Assembly: GCA_029258735.1 (NCBI GenBank)
Contig: JAPDKD010000029.1
Location: 1-42,125 of the forward strand
Direction: 5' to 3'
Length of the DNA stretch: 42,125 nucleotides
Source: an archaeon
Lineage (GTDB): Archaea; Thermoproteota; Thermoprotei; Thermofilales; JAPDKD01
Shown: positions 17,578 through 24,903 of the stretch, in pieces
How positions within the stretch are numbered: the stretch's first letter is position 1
Layout: every line of letters starts with the position of its first letter
Translations under genes and position numbers: made by a program
Notes under the pieces: generated by a model
Database searches by the model: none
What the model was told of the DNA's origin: nothing
What the model saw: only the letters and a program-made list of their open reading frames with translations

Positions 17578-18516
17578 ATGGTTCCCAAGCTTCTGGTTCA
17601 CGGAGGCGCAGGCAGATATAGGAAAGTTTCCGAAGAACGACGACAGAGAGTTTTATGCGAGATTGAAAACGCCTTGTATAGCGGCATTTCAGCACTGCGT
17701 TCAGGCTCCGCTATTGAAGGAGTGGTTGAAGCGGTATCGTACATGGAGCAGTGCGGGGCCTTTAATGCTGGCCGCGGAAGCGTGCTAAATCTTCGCGGCG
17801 AAGCTGAGCTTGATGCTGGAGTCATGTTTGGTCTTGATTTATCGGTGGGCGCCGTTGCAGCGTTGAATGATTATTGGAACGCTGTACGTCTAGCCGACTT
17901 TATACGTCAAAATACGGACCATATATTCTTGGCTGGAGAAGGGGCACGACTTCTGGCCGAGAAGCTCGGAATGGAGAAATTCAAGCCGTTGCCGGAGCGC
18001 GTTAAAAAGTATAGGGAGCTGATGAGAAAGTTTAAGGAAAACGAGATCTATTGGAGAAAGAACCGCCAGCTTGTTAGTAGGTACGGTTTAGGCACGGTTG
18101 GTGCTGTTGCTATTGACAGTGATGGGAATTTAGCCGCAGCTTCATCTACAGGTGGAATATGGCTTAAGCTTCCGGGCAGGGTTGGTGACACGCCAGTTGT
18201 GGGAGGCGGTTTTTACGCTGAGAATGGAGCTGCGGCTGCTTCGGCTACAGGGCGCGGAGAACTCATTGCTAGATTCATGCTTTCAGCAAGGATAGCTGCC
18301 GAGGTTCGAAGGGGGCTGAACGCCTCAGATGCAGCTAAAAAAGTTGTGCGAGAACTAACCGACATGTTTGGCGCAAATACGGCCGGCGTAATAGTTATAG
18401 ATCGTAACGGGAATTACGGTTACGCGTATAATACCGAGGTCTTCATTATAGGGATTTACGACGGAGAAAGGATGGAGACAAAGTATATATTAGAGCAGAA
18501 AAATAGCTCAACATAG
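17578..18516 (+). CDS. Plant-type (Thr-nucleophile) L-asparaginase / isoaspartyl peptidase
   Basis: Ntn-hydrolase made as a precursor that self-cleaves before a Thr. The predicted cleavage site is before T173 in YGLGTVGAVAID, and GRVGDTPVVGGGFYA and SATGRGE carry the substrate-binding segments. The N-terminal subunit starts LLVHGGAGRY and contains NAGRGSVLN. The protein is 312 aa, a normal length. ATG 17578 is preceded by AGGGGTTA. It hydrolyses L-asparagine or beta-aspartyl dipeptides. The last base of its TAG stop is also the first base of tRNA-Ala, and the tRNA promoter lies inside this coding region. Confidence 0.92.
   Translation: MVPKLLVHGGAGRYRKVSEERRQRVLCEIENALYSGISALRSGSAIEGVVEAVSYMEQCGAFNAGRGSVLNLRGEAELDAGVMFGLDLSVGAVAALNDYWNAVRLADFIRQNTDHIFLAGEGARLLAEKLGMEKFKPLPERVKKYRELMRKFKENEIYWRKNRQLVSRYGLGTVGAVAIDSDGNLAAASSTGGIWLKLPGRVGDTPVVGGGFYAENGAAAASATGRGELIARFMLSARIAAEVRRGLNASDAAKKVVRELTDMFGANTAGVIVIDRNGNYGYAYNTEVFIIGIYDGERMETKYILEQKNSST
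18484..18491 (+). promoter_or_regulatory. TATA box of tRNA-Ala, inside the asparaginase CDS
   Basis: TATATATT is centred about 28 nt before G1 of the tRNA. It lies within the last codons of the asparaginase gene, so the tRNA can be transcribed independently or by read-through. Confidence 0.5.
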
Positions 18517-18616
18517 GGCCGGTAGCTCAGCGGGAGAGCGCCCGGTTCGCAACCGCGGTTATTACCGCCGGAGAAAAACCGGGAGGTCGCGGGTTCGAGT
18601 CCCGCCCGGTCCACCA
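18516..18616 (+). tRNA. tRNA-Ala (anticodon CGC), with intron and encoded CCA
   Basis: Cloverleaf drawn by hand: acceptor GGGCCGG/CCGGTCC with the G3-U70 pair that marks alanine tRNAs; D stem GCTC/GAGC; anticodon stem CCCGG/CCGGG; variable AGGTC; T arm GCGGG-TTCGAGT-CCCGC; discriminator A and an encoded CCA (18614-18616). The mature anticodon loop is TTCGCAA, giving CGC (Ala, codon GCG). A 26-nt intron separates A37 from A38. The exons are 18516-18551 and 18578-18613. Pyrimidine-rich T tracts follow directly. The first base overlaps the upstream stop codon. Confidence 0.93.
18552..18577 (+). other. tRNA intron (bulge-helix-bulge) in tRNA-Ala
   Basis: A 26-nt intron at the canonical 37/38 site. 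Its core folds as CCGCGGT-TATT-ACCGCCGG with one bulged C. The 5' bulge is CAA, the 3' bulge is AAA, and the central helix is TTC/GAA plus a G-A contact, so only three Watson-Crick pairs are present instead of four (a slightly relaxed motif). Cutting after the second base of each bulge yields the correct 7-nt loop. Confidence 0.8.
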
Positions 18617-18632
18617 CTTTTTTCTATTTTTC
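18617..18632 (+). terminator. T-rich terminator after tRNA-Ala
   Basis: Two oligo-T runs (T6 and T5) begin two bases after the encoded CCA. Oligo-T tracts without a hairpin are the usual archaeal termination signal. Confidence 0.5.
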
Positions 18633-19012
18633 GAACTAAAATAGCGAAATAGTTGTTTAATATTTTGTAGTAAATTTTGTGTCTTTTGGTGAATATTTTA
18701 TAGCTTAAGGAGTATCACTGCCACTTTTCTTTCCTTATATTTTAAATGTATTTTTATTGTTACTATTTATTTTGATTATTAATGAGAAGTTGAAGATATT
18801 ACTTTTTTTCTTGGAAGGTTATATTTTGAATGTTGTCGAACATTCTATGCTTTTTTTAATTATTACTAGTGGTAAGCATTATTCTATTATATTCTTTAGT
18901 ATAACATATTTGAATAAATTAACCCTAGTGAAAAAATCTATAGAAACTATATATGAAGATAAAATTGGAAAGATTTATAAGCAGAAGGAAAGTCTATTTA
19001 GCGGTAGAAAGT
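18633..19012 (+). other. AT-rich gap, no supported gene
   Basis: About 380 nt, strikingly AT-rich compared with both sides. The 90-aa ORF here (18757-19029) has a Phe/Ile/Leu/Lys-rich composition set by the base composition, no start signal, and overlaps the next gene out of frame, so I do not accept it. I see no integrase, no second copy of the tRNA 3' end, and no clear box C/D or stable RNA fold. The 3' end of the gap has TATATAT (about 18945) suited to the downstream gene. Confidence 0.5.
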
Positions 19013-19516
19013 ATGCCTTGTTATATTGAGGAAATCGTAGCTAATTGGGATAAGGCTGTACTACAGCCGCAAGACGATAGGCTGCTAGTATACATCGGCG
19101 ACAAGGTCCACGAATGCGACGCATCAGAACTGGCTCGCGCGCTTTCACGCGAAGCCGTACTAGAGAAGCTTCTTGAGTCCAAGACATTTCTGAGCAAGCG
19201 TGAGGTGGCTAAACTTTTCCACGTTACACCGCAACTTATTCCCAAGTATGCTCCGTGGTCTAAGCAGTACGTGTTAAGGCCTGTTTTTAAGAAGAGGACA
19301 AGAAGAGTTATTTTGACAAAGAATCCGGAGGAGACCAAGAGGATTATAGAAGTAGCGCACAAGTACGGTGTGAATAGCATTTACCTCAGAGACATGTATG
19401 AGGAAGCAAAGAAAAAGAGCATAGAGGAAATCAGGGAAGAATGGGAAAACAGGTTGGCAATCACGATGGTTGACAGGTATTTTGAGGCTTTAGAGGAGCT
19501 GCTGAGAACACAGTAA
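19013..19516 (+). CDS. Hypothetical protein with HTH-like segment
   Basis: Not recognised. The preferred start is ATG 19013 (167 aa, MPCYIEEIVANWDKAV), because a TATATAT box at about 18945 would place the transcript start near 18972, after the track's ATG at 18953. The segment FLSKREVAKLFHVTPQLIPKYA has the spacing of a helix-turn-helix, followed by a basic stretch KKRTRRV and a long charged helix (EEAKKKSIEEIREEWENR). No cofactor motif is visible. It is probably a small DNA-binding or RNA-binding protein (inference). It lies alone between the AT-rich gap and the DHH gene. Confidence 0.65.
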   Translation: MPCYIEEIVANWDKAVLQPQDDRLLVYIGDKVHECDASELARALSREAVLEKLLESKTFLSKREVAKLFHVTPQLIPKYAPWSKQYVLRPVFKKRTRRVILTKNPEETKRIIEVAHKYGVNSIYLRDMYEEAKKKSIEEIREEWENRLAITMVDRYFEALEELLRTQ

Positions 19517-19571
19517 GGGAAATATAGCTCAAAGATTTTTTATTTTCGTTCGTTAACCTTAAGCTATACCA

Positions 19572-20543
19572 ATGCAAATAGTTGTAGTGGATTGTATGTT
19601 GGATTCGCTGTATAGAATTGCAGGAATTTTATGTGGAATCGCGTTTAACAGGGAACTAGGGCTATCAGATATAGGGGATTTTGATGGAATGGCGTGCGCC
19701 GCGTTATTTAAAATGAAGTACCCACGCGGGATTGTGGTTTTCGCATCTCCTAGAGATGTTAAAAATAGTGTGCTTATAAGATGGACTGCGTGGGAATTTG
19801 TCGGTGACCTACCTTGTCCCGGTAAAGTGAAAATTAGGGCTGATCATCATGAAACGAATACTCCTTGCGCTGAAAGGGAATTCTATGATCCAAGCGCGCC
19901 TGCCGCCGCTGTGATGGCTATTAAGGCTCTAGGTTTAACGGGGAACTTGAAAGCCGGAAAAATCGTTAGCTGCGCCGTAGAAACTGACACAGCTAATATT
20001 ATAAGCGAGGAGGCGAGGATCCTTAATGCGGCAACTAAAGGAGCAAGATATCCAGAAAAGGTTAAGCTTGCAGAGTTGCTGGCGGAAAAAGGTACTGAAG
20101 CCGTTAAAGACGAGTTTGTGATGAAACTTGCGTCGAGGTACTTCGACGTTGAGCGTAGGACAGAGCAGCTTGCAGAAAGAATCCCCATCTCCGAGCAAGT
20201 TATCGTGGTTTTTGAGAAGAATGTTGGAATCTCATATCGCTATCTAAGTATCTTGCTAAATAGGCGGGGCGCCAACTTCACTCTTATACTGGTTCCGAGG
20301 GGTCTTTTCGGGGTCAGAGCCTATTTTGGAGCCAGACCGAACTCGCCTTATAACTCTGCTTTTCTTGCTAGAGCTCTAGGTGGTGGAGGCCACCAGTACG
20401 CGGCAGGGGCATATGTTAGGGCATTCCCTCGGAGACAGGCTTTGCTTAAAATTTTAGGTCTAGTTAAGTCCGAGCTTCGGCTTAAAAAGCTGAACTATTT
20501 ATTTGTTAATAAAGATGGGGAACTTGAAGACAGAAGTTTATAA
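19572..20543 (+). CDS. DHH/DHHA1-family phosphoesterase
   Basis: Metal-dependent phosphoesterase of the DHH superfamily (RecJ, nanoRNase/pAp phosphatase and cyclic dinucleotide phosphodiesterase relatives). Motif I is SDIGDFDG (D36 and D38), motif III is ADHHET (DHH at 91-93), a further Asp lies in VETDTANI, and the C-terminal DHHA1 domain has GGGGHQYAAG (270-279), which binds the nucleic acid or nucleotide. At 323 aa it is the size of nanoRNases rather than RecJ. A T-rich TTTATTTT lies about 30 nt before the ATG, so it is likely leaderless. The substrate (nanoRNA, pAp or cyclic dinucleotide) is undetermined. Confidence 0.85.
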   Translation: MQIVVVDCMLDSLYRIAGILCGIAFNRELGLSDIGDFDGMACAALFKMKYPRGIVVFASPRDVKNSVLIRWTAWEFVGDLPCPGKVKIRADHHETNTPCAEREFYDPSAPAAAVMAIKALGLTGNLKAGKIVSCAVETDTANIISEEARILNAATKGARYPEKVKLAELLAEKGTEAVKDEFVMKLASRYFDVERRTEQLAERIPISEQVIVVFEKNVGISYRYLSILLNRRGANFTLILVPRGLFGVRAYFGARPNSPYNSAFLARALGGGGHQYAAGAYVRAFPRRQALLKILGLVKSELRLKKLNYLFVNKDGELEDRSL

Positions 20544-20569
20544 CCTGCACTAAGTTCCTATATGTGGAT

Positions 20570-21469
20570 ATGAGCGGGGCGCTTGTAGCAAATATTTTTG
20601 TTTTAGGTTTGTCTCGGAAATGCGGGAAAACTATAGTTGCTTCAGCGCTTGTTAAAGGGCTGTTGGATAACAACGTAAAGGTGGGGTTTATTAAGCCGCT
20701 TAGCTTGGTGGACACTTACCTGGATTTAGCCGCCATTAGTAGAAGTGCAGATTTAGGTTTTCCCGTAAGCACGGAGGCCGTCCAGTTAAGCGAGGTTGAC
20801 CCTAGCTTGGACTACGACGTTGTTAATCCGCTAGTACTGGTTTCCGCCCCGCCCAGGCTAGAAACGTTTTTGGAGGCGAGAACTCCATCAACCTATTTTG
20901 CCTACCTCGATGACCCGTTTAAGAGGATATTTTTTGTTAAAGCGAGCTTTCCTCAGTCTATTAAGATGCGCTTAGGTTACCTGTACGAATGGTTGCTTTC
21001 TAGAAGACTTGTACACGTGGACGACGAAATTTTACGTAAGATTTCTCGAAATGTAGATAAAGTCATTAAGATAGGCACCCACATCGATGTGGAAAGTTTT
21101 CTTAGGGAGATCATTTTGAAAGCGGTTTGGGAGGCTTATGAAAGATTATCGGAGAGGCGGAGGGTGTTAATAGTTGAGGGAGTTTTCGACAGGGCGTGGC
21201 CTCTGCCTTTCTATTTGCGTCCCGATATTGTTTTTATCGTTGCTCGGGGTTCTGTACTAATGTTTAGCGGTGATAGGTACGCTGCGGCTGTGAAGGTTAA
21301 AGGCGACTACAGTGACATGAGTGTTTTAAGGACAAGAGACGTAATAGCATTGCTGAATCCGAGTACGATTTTTCACGTGCCTCCACTAAGTACGTTTGAG
21401 CTTATAGAGAGTAGAGTGGAAAAATTAAGTGAAGTTATTGGAGCCGTCCTCGATTTTATAGAGTCGTAA
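20570..21469 (+). CDS. P-loop NTPase of unknown role
   Basis: About 299 aa. Walker A is GLSRKCGKTIVAS, followed by KVGFIKPLS, a layout shared with dethiobiotin-synthetase/CobQ-type P-loop enzymes (SIMIBI class). Later hydrophobic strands such as VLIVEGVFD could supply the Walker B acid, and PDIVFIVARGS another strand. No glutaminase domain is present. The track start is GTG 20564; ATG 20570 is six bases further, and TTTATAA about 30 nt upstream suits it. It follows the DHH gene by 26 nt, possibly in one unit. The last 45 nt overlap the convergent rnhB gene. The role is unknown. Confidence 0.65.
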   Translation: MSGALVANIFVLGLSRKCGKTIVASALVKGLLDNNVKVGFIKPLSLVDTYLDLAAISRSADLGFPVSTEAVQLSEVDPSLDYDVVNPLVLVSAPPRLETFLEARTPSTYFAYLDDPFKRIFFVKASFPQSIKMRLGYLYEWLLSRRLVHVDDEILRKISRNVDKVIKIGTHIDVESFLREIILKAVWEAYERLSERRRVLIVEGVFDRAWPLPFYLRPDIVFIVARGSVLMFSGDRYAAAVKVKGDYSDMSVLRTRDVIALLNPSTIFHVPPLSTFELIESRVEKLSEVIGAVLDFIES

Positions 21470-22105
21470 AATATTTTTCGTTGTTTTCCAGCTTTTCCTA
21501 GCAAAGGGAGGGGGCTCTCCTTTTAATCTTACCCAGTTCTCAAGGAAGGCTCTTGTTTTAGGGTCGCTTGGGTATCCTGAGCCGATATCGCCGTAGATTT
21601 TCTTAAGCTGGCTAATGTACGCGTCGCGCCTGACTTTCGCTATTATAGAGGCGGCTGCTACTGCCGTATATTTTCTGTCTGCGTGATTTTCCGCTGTTAT
21701 TTTGACTCTTTTTCGCAGATATTTTACAAGGCGGGTTAAGAATTTCTCCGGGTTAGGATCGGGCGAGTCTACATATACGTGCTCTACGTTATTAGGAAGT
21801 TCGTTGATTATTTCGGCTATTATCTTGGCTTCTAGCTCGTTTAAATTATTTATCGACATTCTATTCACGGCGGCGTCTATTTGGTCGGGCTCAACTTTGC
21901 GTTCTATTATTTTTTCCGCGCTATTCTCAATAATCCCGGCCAGCCTCTTTCTTCGCAGGGGAGTAAGTTTCTTGGAGTCTTTAACGCCGAGACTTTTAAG
22001 GAAGGGTATTCGAGATTCCTGTAAAATAACCGCGCAAATAATCATGGGTCCTAAGACCGGGCCCCTGCCAGCTTCATCTATTCCTGCTACAACTCTCTGA
22101 CACAT
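21425..22105 (-). CDS. rnhB: Ribonuclease HII
   Basis: Removes RNA from RNA-DNA hybrids and single ribonucleotides from DNA. The motifs are complete: AGIDEAGRGPVLGP (first acidic pair), KDSKKL, VYVDSPD and ENHADRKYTAVAAASIIAKV. At 226 aa it has the normal archaeal size. ATG 22105 is the only sensible start (MCQRVVAGIDEAG). The C-terminal 15 codons overlap the convergent P-loop gene. It is divergent from the small ORF at 22184. Confidence 0.96.
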   Translation of the reverse strand: MCQRVVAGIDEAGRGPVLGPMIICAVILQESRIPFLKSLGVKDSKKLTPLRRKRLAGIIENSAEKIIERKVEPDQIDAAVNRMSINNLNELEAKIIAEIINELPNNVEHVYVDSPDPNPEKFLTRLVKYLRKRVKITAENHADRKYTAVAAASIIAKVRRDAYISQLKKIYGDIGSGYPSDPKTRAFLENWVRLKGEPPPFARKSWKTTKNILRLYKIEDGSNNFT

Positions 22106-22183
22106 AATGCTACCTTCTGAAACATTTATTCGTTTATATAATTTTTAAAATGAGGGTTCTTTAAAAATGAGTGAGGGGATGCG

Positions 22184-22354
22184 ATGAGCGAAGAGGCATT
22201 AAAAGAGGCGCTGGATTATATCGACTCCGCGATAGACGTGCTACGCCGCTACATATCTGATAGAAAAGCGGAAGACGAGATACTTGAAGACGTACTTTAC
22301 CACTTGGAGGAGGCTGGGGAGCTTTTAGACACCTATATTTCGAGGCGGTCGTAG
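22184..22354 (+). CDS. Small acidic helical protein, 56 aa (not in the ORF track)
   Basis: An ORF of 56 codons plus stop, below the size limit of the supplied track. It begins MSEEALKEALDYIDSAIDVL and ends LLDTYISRRS. The whole length reads as two amphipathic helices with heptad-like hydrophobic spacing (LxxALxxI, ILEDVLYHLEEAGELL) and a negative net charge. It sits 12 nt before the flavoprotein gene on the same strand, and its 3' end carries the next gene's ribosome-binding site (GGGGTG), so they are probably co-transcribed. The function is unknown; a small helical adaptor or dimer is plausible. Confidence 0.65.
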   Translation: MSEEALKEALDYIDSAIDVLRRYISDRKAEDEILEDVLYHLEEAGELLDTYISRRS

Positions 22355-22366
22355 TGGGGTGCTTCA

Positions 22367-22987
22367 ATGAAAAAGATTATAGGAATAAACTCTTCGCCTC
22401 GCTTGAAAGGGCAGGCTTCTAAGCTGCTAGATATATCTTTGAAGGCGGCCTCGCTTCAAGGCGTAAAGACTGAAAAGATAGACTTGTACCTTTATCGGAT
22501 TGAGCCATGTATAGGATGTGTTAGTCGTGACCAGCGATTATGCCGCTTTCCCTGCGTAATTAAGGACGAAGCAAACAAGATTATGGATAAAATTCTCGAA
22601 AGCGATGGCATGATAATTTCGACGCCTGTGTACTGGTACTCTCCACCAGGCCACCTCAAGAACCTTATTGATCGGATGACGGCACTTGAGAACATGATAG
22701 AGATTGAGGGTAGAAGCCTTCTTGAGGGGAAAGTTGTGGGCGTTATAGCGGTGGGAAATGATAGTGGTGCATACAGCGCGGCATCGCAAATTGCCTCAAT
22801 ACTAGTTACGATGGGCGCAGCGGTTCCGCCTTGGGGCATAGCGTTTTATGCTAGGCCAGAGCCAGCAGATTCAAACAAAAGTATATTAGAGGATGCCGCA
22901 AACGTTGGGCGGGTAGTTGCGAAAATGGTTAATATGCTTCAAAAAATAGAATGGTATGACCCCGACATATTAAATAGTATTTTTTAA
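22367..22987 (+). CDS. NADPH-dependent FMN reductase / iron-sulfur flavoprotein family
   Basis: Flavodoxin-fold protein of 206 aa. The FMN phosphate loop is GINSSPRLKGQASKL at the N-terminus, the isoalloxazine segment is STPVYWYSPPGHLKNLIDR, and VGVIAVGNDSGAYSA follows. Cys residues at 48, 51, 59 and 63 (CIGC...CRFPC) lie where archaeal iron-sulfur flavoproteins bind their 4Fe-4S cluster, so it probably carries FMN plus an Fe-S cluster and transfers electrons to oxidants such as O2 or peroxide (inference). It heads a same-strand redox group with OsmC and the disulfide-reductase-like gene. Confidence 0.85.
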   Translation: MKKIIGINSSPRLKGQASKLLDISLKAASLQGVKTEKIDLYLYRIEPCIGCVSRDQRLCRFPCVIKDEANKIMDKILESDGMIISTPVYWYSPPGHLKNLIDRMTALENMIEIEGRSLLEGKVVGVIAVGNDSGAYSAASQIASILVTMGAAVPPWGIAFYARPEPADSNKSILEDAANVGRVVAKMVNMLQKIEWYDPDILNSIF

Positions 22988-23015
22988 ACATAATTTCCGA
23001 ATTACTAATTTATTC

Positions 23016-23026
23016 CGTAAATTACG
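23016..23026. promoter_or_regulatory. Palindrome CGTAAATTACG upstream of the OsmC gene
   Basis: 5-bp arms CGTAA/TTACG around a central A, directly before an AT-rich TATA region (AAATATATAAAAA). The position just upstream of the TATA box fits an operator or activator site. A second TTCCG-led copy of part of it (TTCCGAATTA) lies about 20 nt upstream. Confidence 0.35.
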
Positions 23027-23045
23027 TTTAAAAAATATATAAAAA

Positions 23046-23073
23046 TTTATACATTTTAATTTTTATACATTTT
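23046..23073 (+). repeat. Tandem direct repeat TTTATACATTTT upstream of OsmC
   Basis: TTTATACATTTT occurs at 23046-23057 and 23062-23073, 16 nt apart start to start. They lie 30-57 nt before the ATG. They could be duplicated TATA elements or a regulator-binding pair; the region is very AT-rich, so chance is possible. Confidence 0.4.
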
Positions 23074-23102
23074 TATCCCATATAAATTCTTGTGAAAAAG
23101 CC

Positions 23103-23510
23103 ATGAAGTCCAGGGCTGTTCTGGTCGACGGCTTCTGGATCGTCGTTGATAACGGACGCAAGCACAGCGTGGCTATAGACCTGCCAGAGTCGCTTGGAGG
23201 CACTGATAAGGGCCCTACCGCCTTAGAGCTTGCTGTTATGGGATTGGCTGGATGCGTTGCAACAATATTTAAGCTAGTTTGCAATAAGATGCGCATACCT
23301 GTTGAAAGCTTGGAAGTCGTTGTAGAGGCTGAGAAGCCTGAAGGCGCGTCTACAGTTGAAAAAGCGAAAATAGTGGCGAAAGTGAAGACTTCCGCGAATG
23401 AGGCCGCCGTAAAGCGCGCCTGGAATACTACCATGGAGACCTGCCCTGTTGGCGTACTTTTTAAACGTGCAAACGTGGAATTAAAGGAGGAACTGGAAAT
23501 AGTCAAGTAA
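23103..23510 (+). CDS. OsmC/Ohr-family protein
   Basis: 135 aa protein of the OsmC fold, thiol-based peroxide-reducing proteins. The two conserved cysteines are C51 in GLAGCVATIF and C114 in METCPVGVLF. The GPTALELAVMGLAGC region is a family signature. ATG 23103 has no strong ribosome-binding site, and a TATAAA at 23081 could drive a short or leaderless mRNA. It stands between the flavoprotein and the disulfide-reductase-like gene, consistent with an oxidative-stress role. Confidence 0.87.
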   Translation: MKSRAVLVDGFWIVVDNGRKHSVAIDLPESLGGTDKGPTALELAVMGLAGCVATIFKLVCNKMRIPVESLEVVVEAEKPEGASTVEKAKIVAKVKTSANEAAVKRAWNTTMETCPVGVLFKRANVELKEELEIVK

Positions 23511-23553
23511 AAGTAGGTGTTTTTCTTCTTTATTTTCGATTAAGGCGATATAG

Positions 23554-24903
23554 ATGAAAATAGTTGTTGTGGGTTACGGCGCCGCGGGAATGACTGCTGC
23601 CAGCTACGCTGCGCTCACTAATAGAAAGGCTGAAATCGTAGCCTTTGAAAAAAGAAGCTATGCTGTCTATCATCCATGCTCGCTTCCCGACCTAATCAGC
23701 GGGATTGTGAAGTCGCCTGAGCACCTTAAAGAGCCGCCTCCCCGACTTCCAAGGTTGAAGGTTTATACATCCACTGTTGTTAAGGAGATTAAAAGAGGAG
23801 AGAAGAAAGTAGTTGTGCAGGACTTAAAGAGTGGAAAAGAGTGGGAGGAAGACTATGACAGGCTTATTCTTGCAACAGGCTCGTTCCCCTATGTTCCCCG
23901 CGTTATAAAAATCTTAAATAGCGATGGCGTCCACGTGCTGAAGAAGGTGGAAGATGCTGAAGCTATTTTGGAACTCGCGAACAAGTATAGGCGGGCTGTT
24001 GTCGTTGGAGGCTCCTTCATAGGCATTGAGACTGCCCATGCGTTGAGGAAAAAGGGGCTGGAAGTAACTTTAATTGAGTATTTTCCCCAGGTGATGCCCG
24101 GCAAGCTATACGAGCAGCTTGCAAGGGTCGTTGAAAAGGCCCTAGAGGAGGAAGGCATTGTTCTAAAGCTTGGCGTGGGTGTGAAGGAAATTTCGGGTGA
24201 AGTGGGCAATAAGAAAATTATTGCAGGAGATGAAGAGGTAAGCGGAGACTTTGTTGTAATGGCTACTGGCACGAGACCTGATGTAGAGTTAGCTAAGAAG
24301 GCTGGCCTCGAGATAGGCGAAAGCGGAGGAATAAAAGTAAATGTAAAAATGCAGACTTCAGACCCCTCGATATACGCCGCGGGGGACAACGCGGAAGTGA
24401 TCAATATTGTTACGGGGCAACCCATGCTTAGCCTCTTGGGAAGCACAGCCGTGAAGATGGGAAGGGTTGCAGGCATTAATGCTGCTGGCGGCGAAGCTAA
24501 GTTCCGGGGAGTTGTTAACGTCTGGATAGTTAACATTGAAAGCTTAAGGTTTGGTGGTGCTGGGATAACTTTTGATCAGGCTAAGAAACTGGGGTTAAAT
24601 GCTGTCGCTGTTACAGTGCAGGTTCCAGAGAAGCTGGAAATATATCCTGACGCGCACGAGATGACTGTGAGGCTGATTGCTGATAAAGACTCTGGAAGAA
24701 TACTTGGCGGCCAAATTCTTGGTAAAGAGGGTGTACTATGCCGCCTAGACGTGCTAGCTACGGTGCTTTCTCGCGGAATGACGGCAGAAGAGCTGGCTGA
24801 GCTTGAGCTAGCATATACTCCTAGCGTGTGTGAGATTATCGATCCGCTTCACGTAGCGGCCGATGCCCTCCTGAAACGTCTTCGCAGATATAAAACTATC
24901 TAA
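23554..24903 (+). CDS. FAD/NAD(P)H oxidoreductase, CoA-disulfide reductase / NADH oxidase family
   Basis: 449 aa flavoenzyme. The FAD dinucleotide loop is VVVGYGAAGMTAASYA, the NAD(P)H loop is VVVGGSFIGIETAHALRKKG, and the second FAD motif is IYAAGDNAEV. A redox cysteine at C42 (YHPCSLPDLISG) lies where CoA-disulfide reductases have Cys43 (consensus CGLPY), so the family is right but the flanking residues differ. The C-terminal dimer domain has the family segment LAYTPSVCEIIDPLHVAADAL with the tyrosine used in CoADR. It reduces CoA disulfide, polysulfide or oxygen (not distinguishable). It is 43 nt after OsmC, and its stop overlaps the next gene by 4 nt. Confidence 0.88.
   Translation: MKIVVVGYGAAGMTAASYAALTNRKAEIVAFEKRSYAVYHPCSLPDLISGIVKSPEHLKEPPPRLPRLKVYTSTVVKEIKRGEKKVVVQDLKSGKEWEEDYDRLILATGSFPYVPRVIKILNSDGVHVLKKVEDAEAILELANKYRRAVVVGGSFIGIETAHALRKKGLEVTLIEYFPQVMPGKLYEQLARVVEKALEEEGIVLKLGVGVKEISGEVGNKKIIAGDEEVSGDFVVMATGTRPDVELAKKAGLEIGESGGIKVNVKMQTSDPSIYAAGDNAEVINIVTGQPMLSLLGSTAVKMGRVAGINAAGGEAKFRGVVNVWIVNIESLRFGGAGITFDQAKKLGLNAVAVTVQVPEKLEIYPDAHEMTVRLIADKDSGRILGGQILGKEGVLCRLDVLATVLSRGMTAEELAELELAYTPSVCEIIDPLHVAADALLKRLRRYKTI

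Noticed and set aside
18633-19012. Possible integrated element at the tRNA
   Set aside because: No integrase, transposase or duplicated tRNA end is visible in the window; kept only as a low-interest finding.
18757-19029. 90-aa ORF in the AT-rich gap after the tRNA
   Set aside because: Its composition mirrors the AT bias, it has no ribosome-binding site or TATA box at the right distance, and it overlaps the next gene out of frame.
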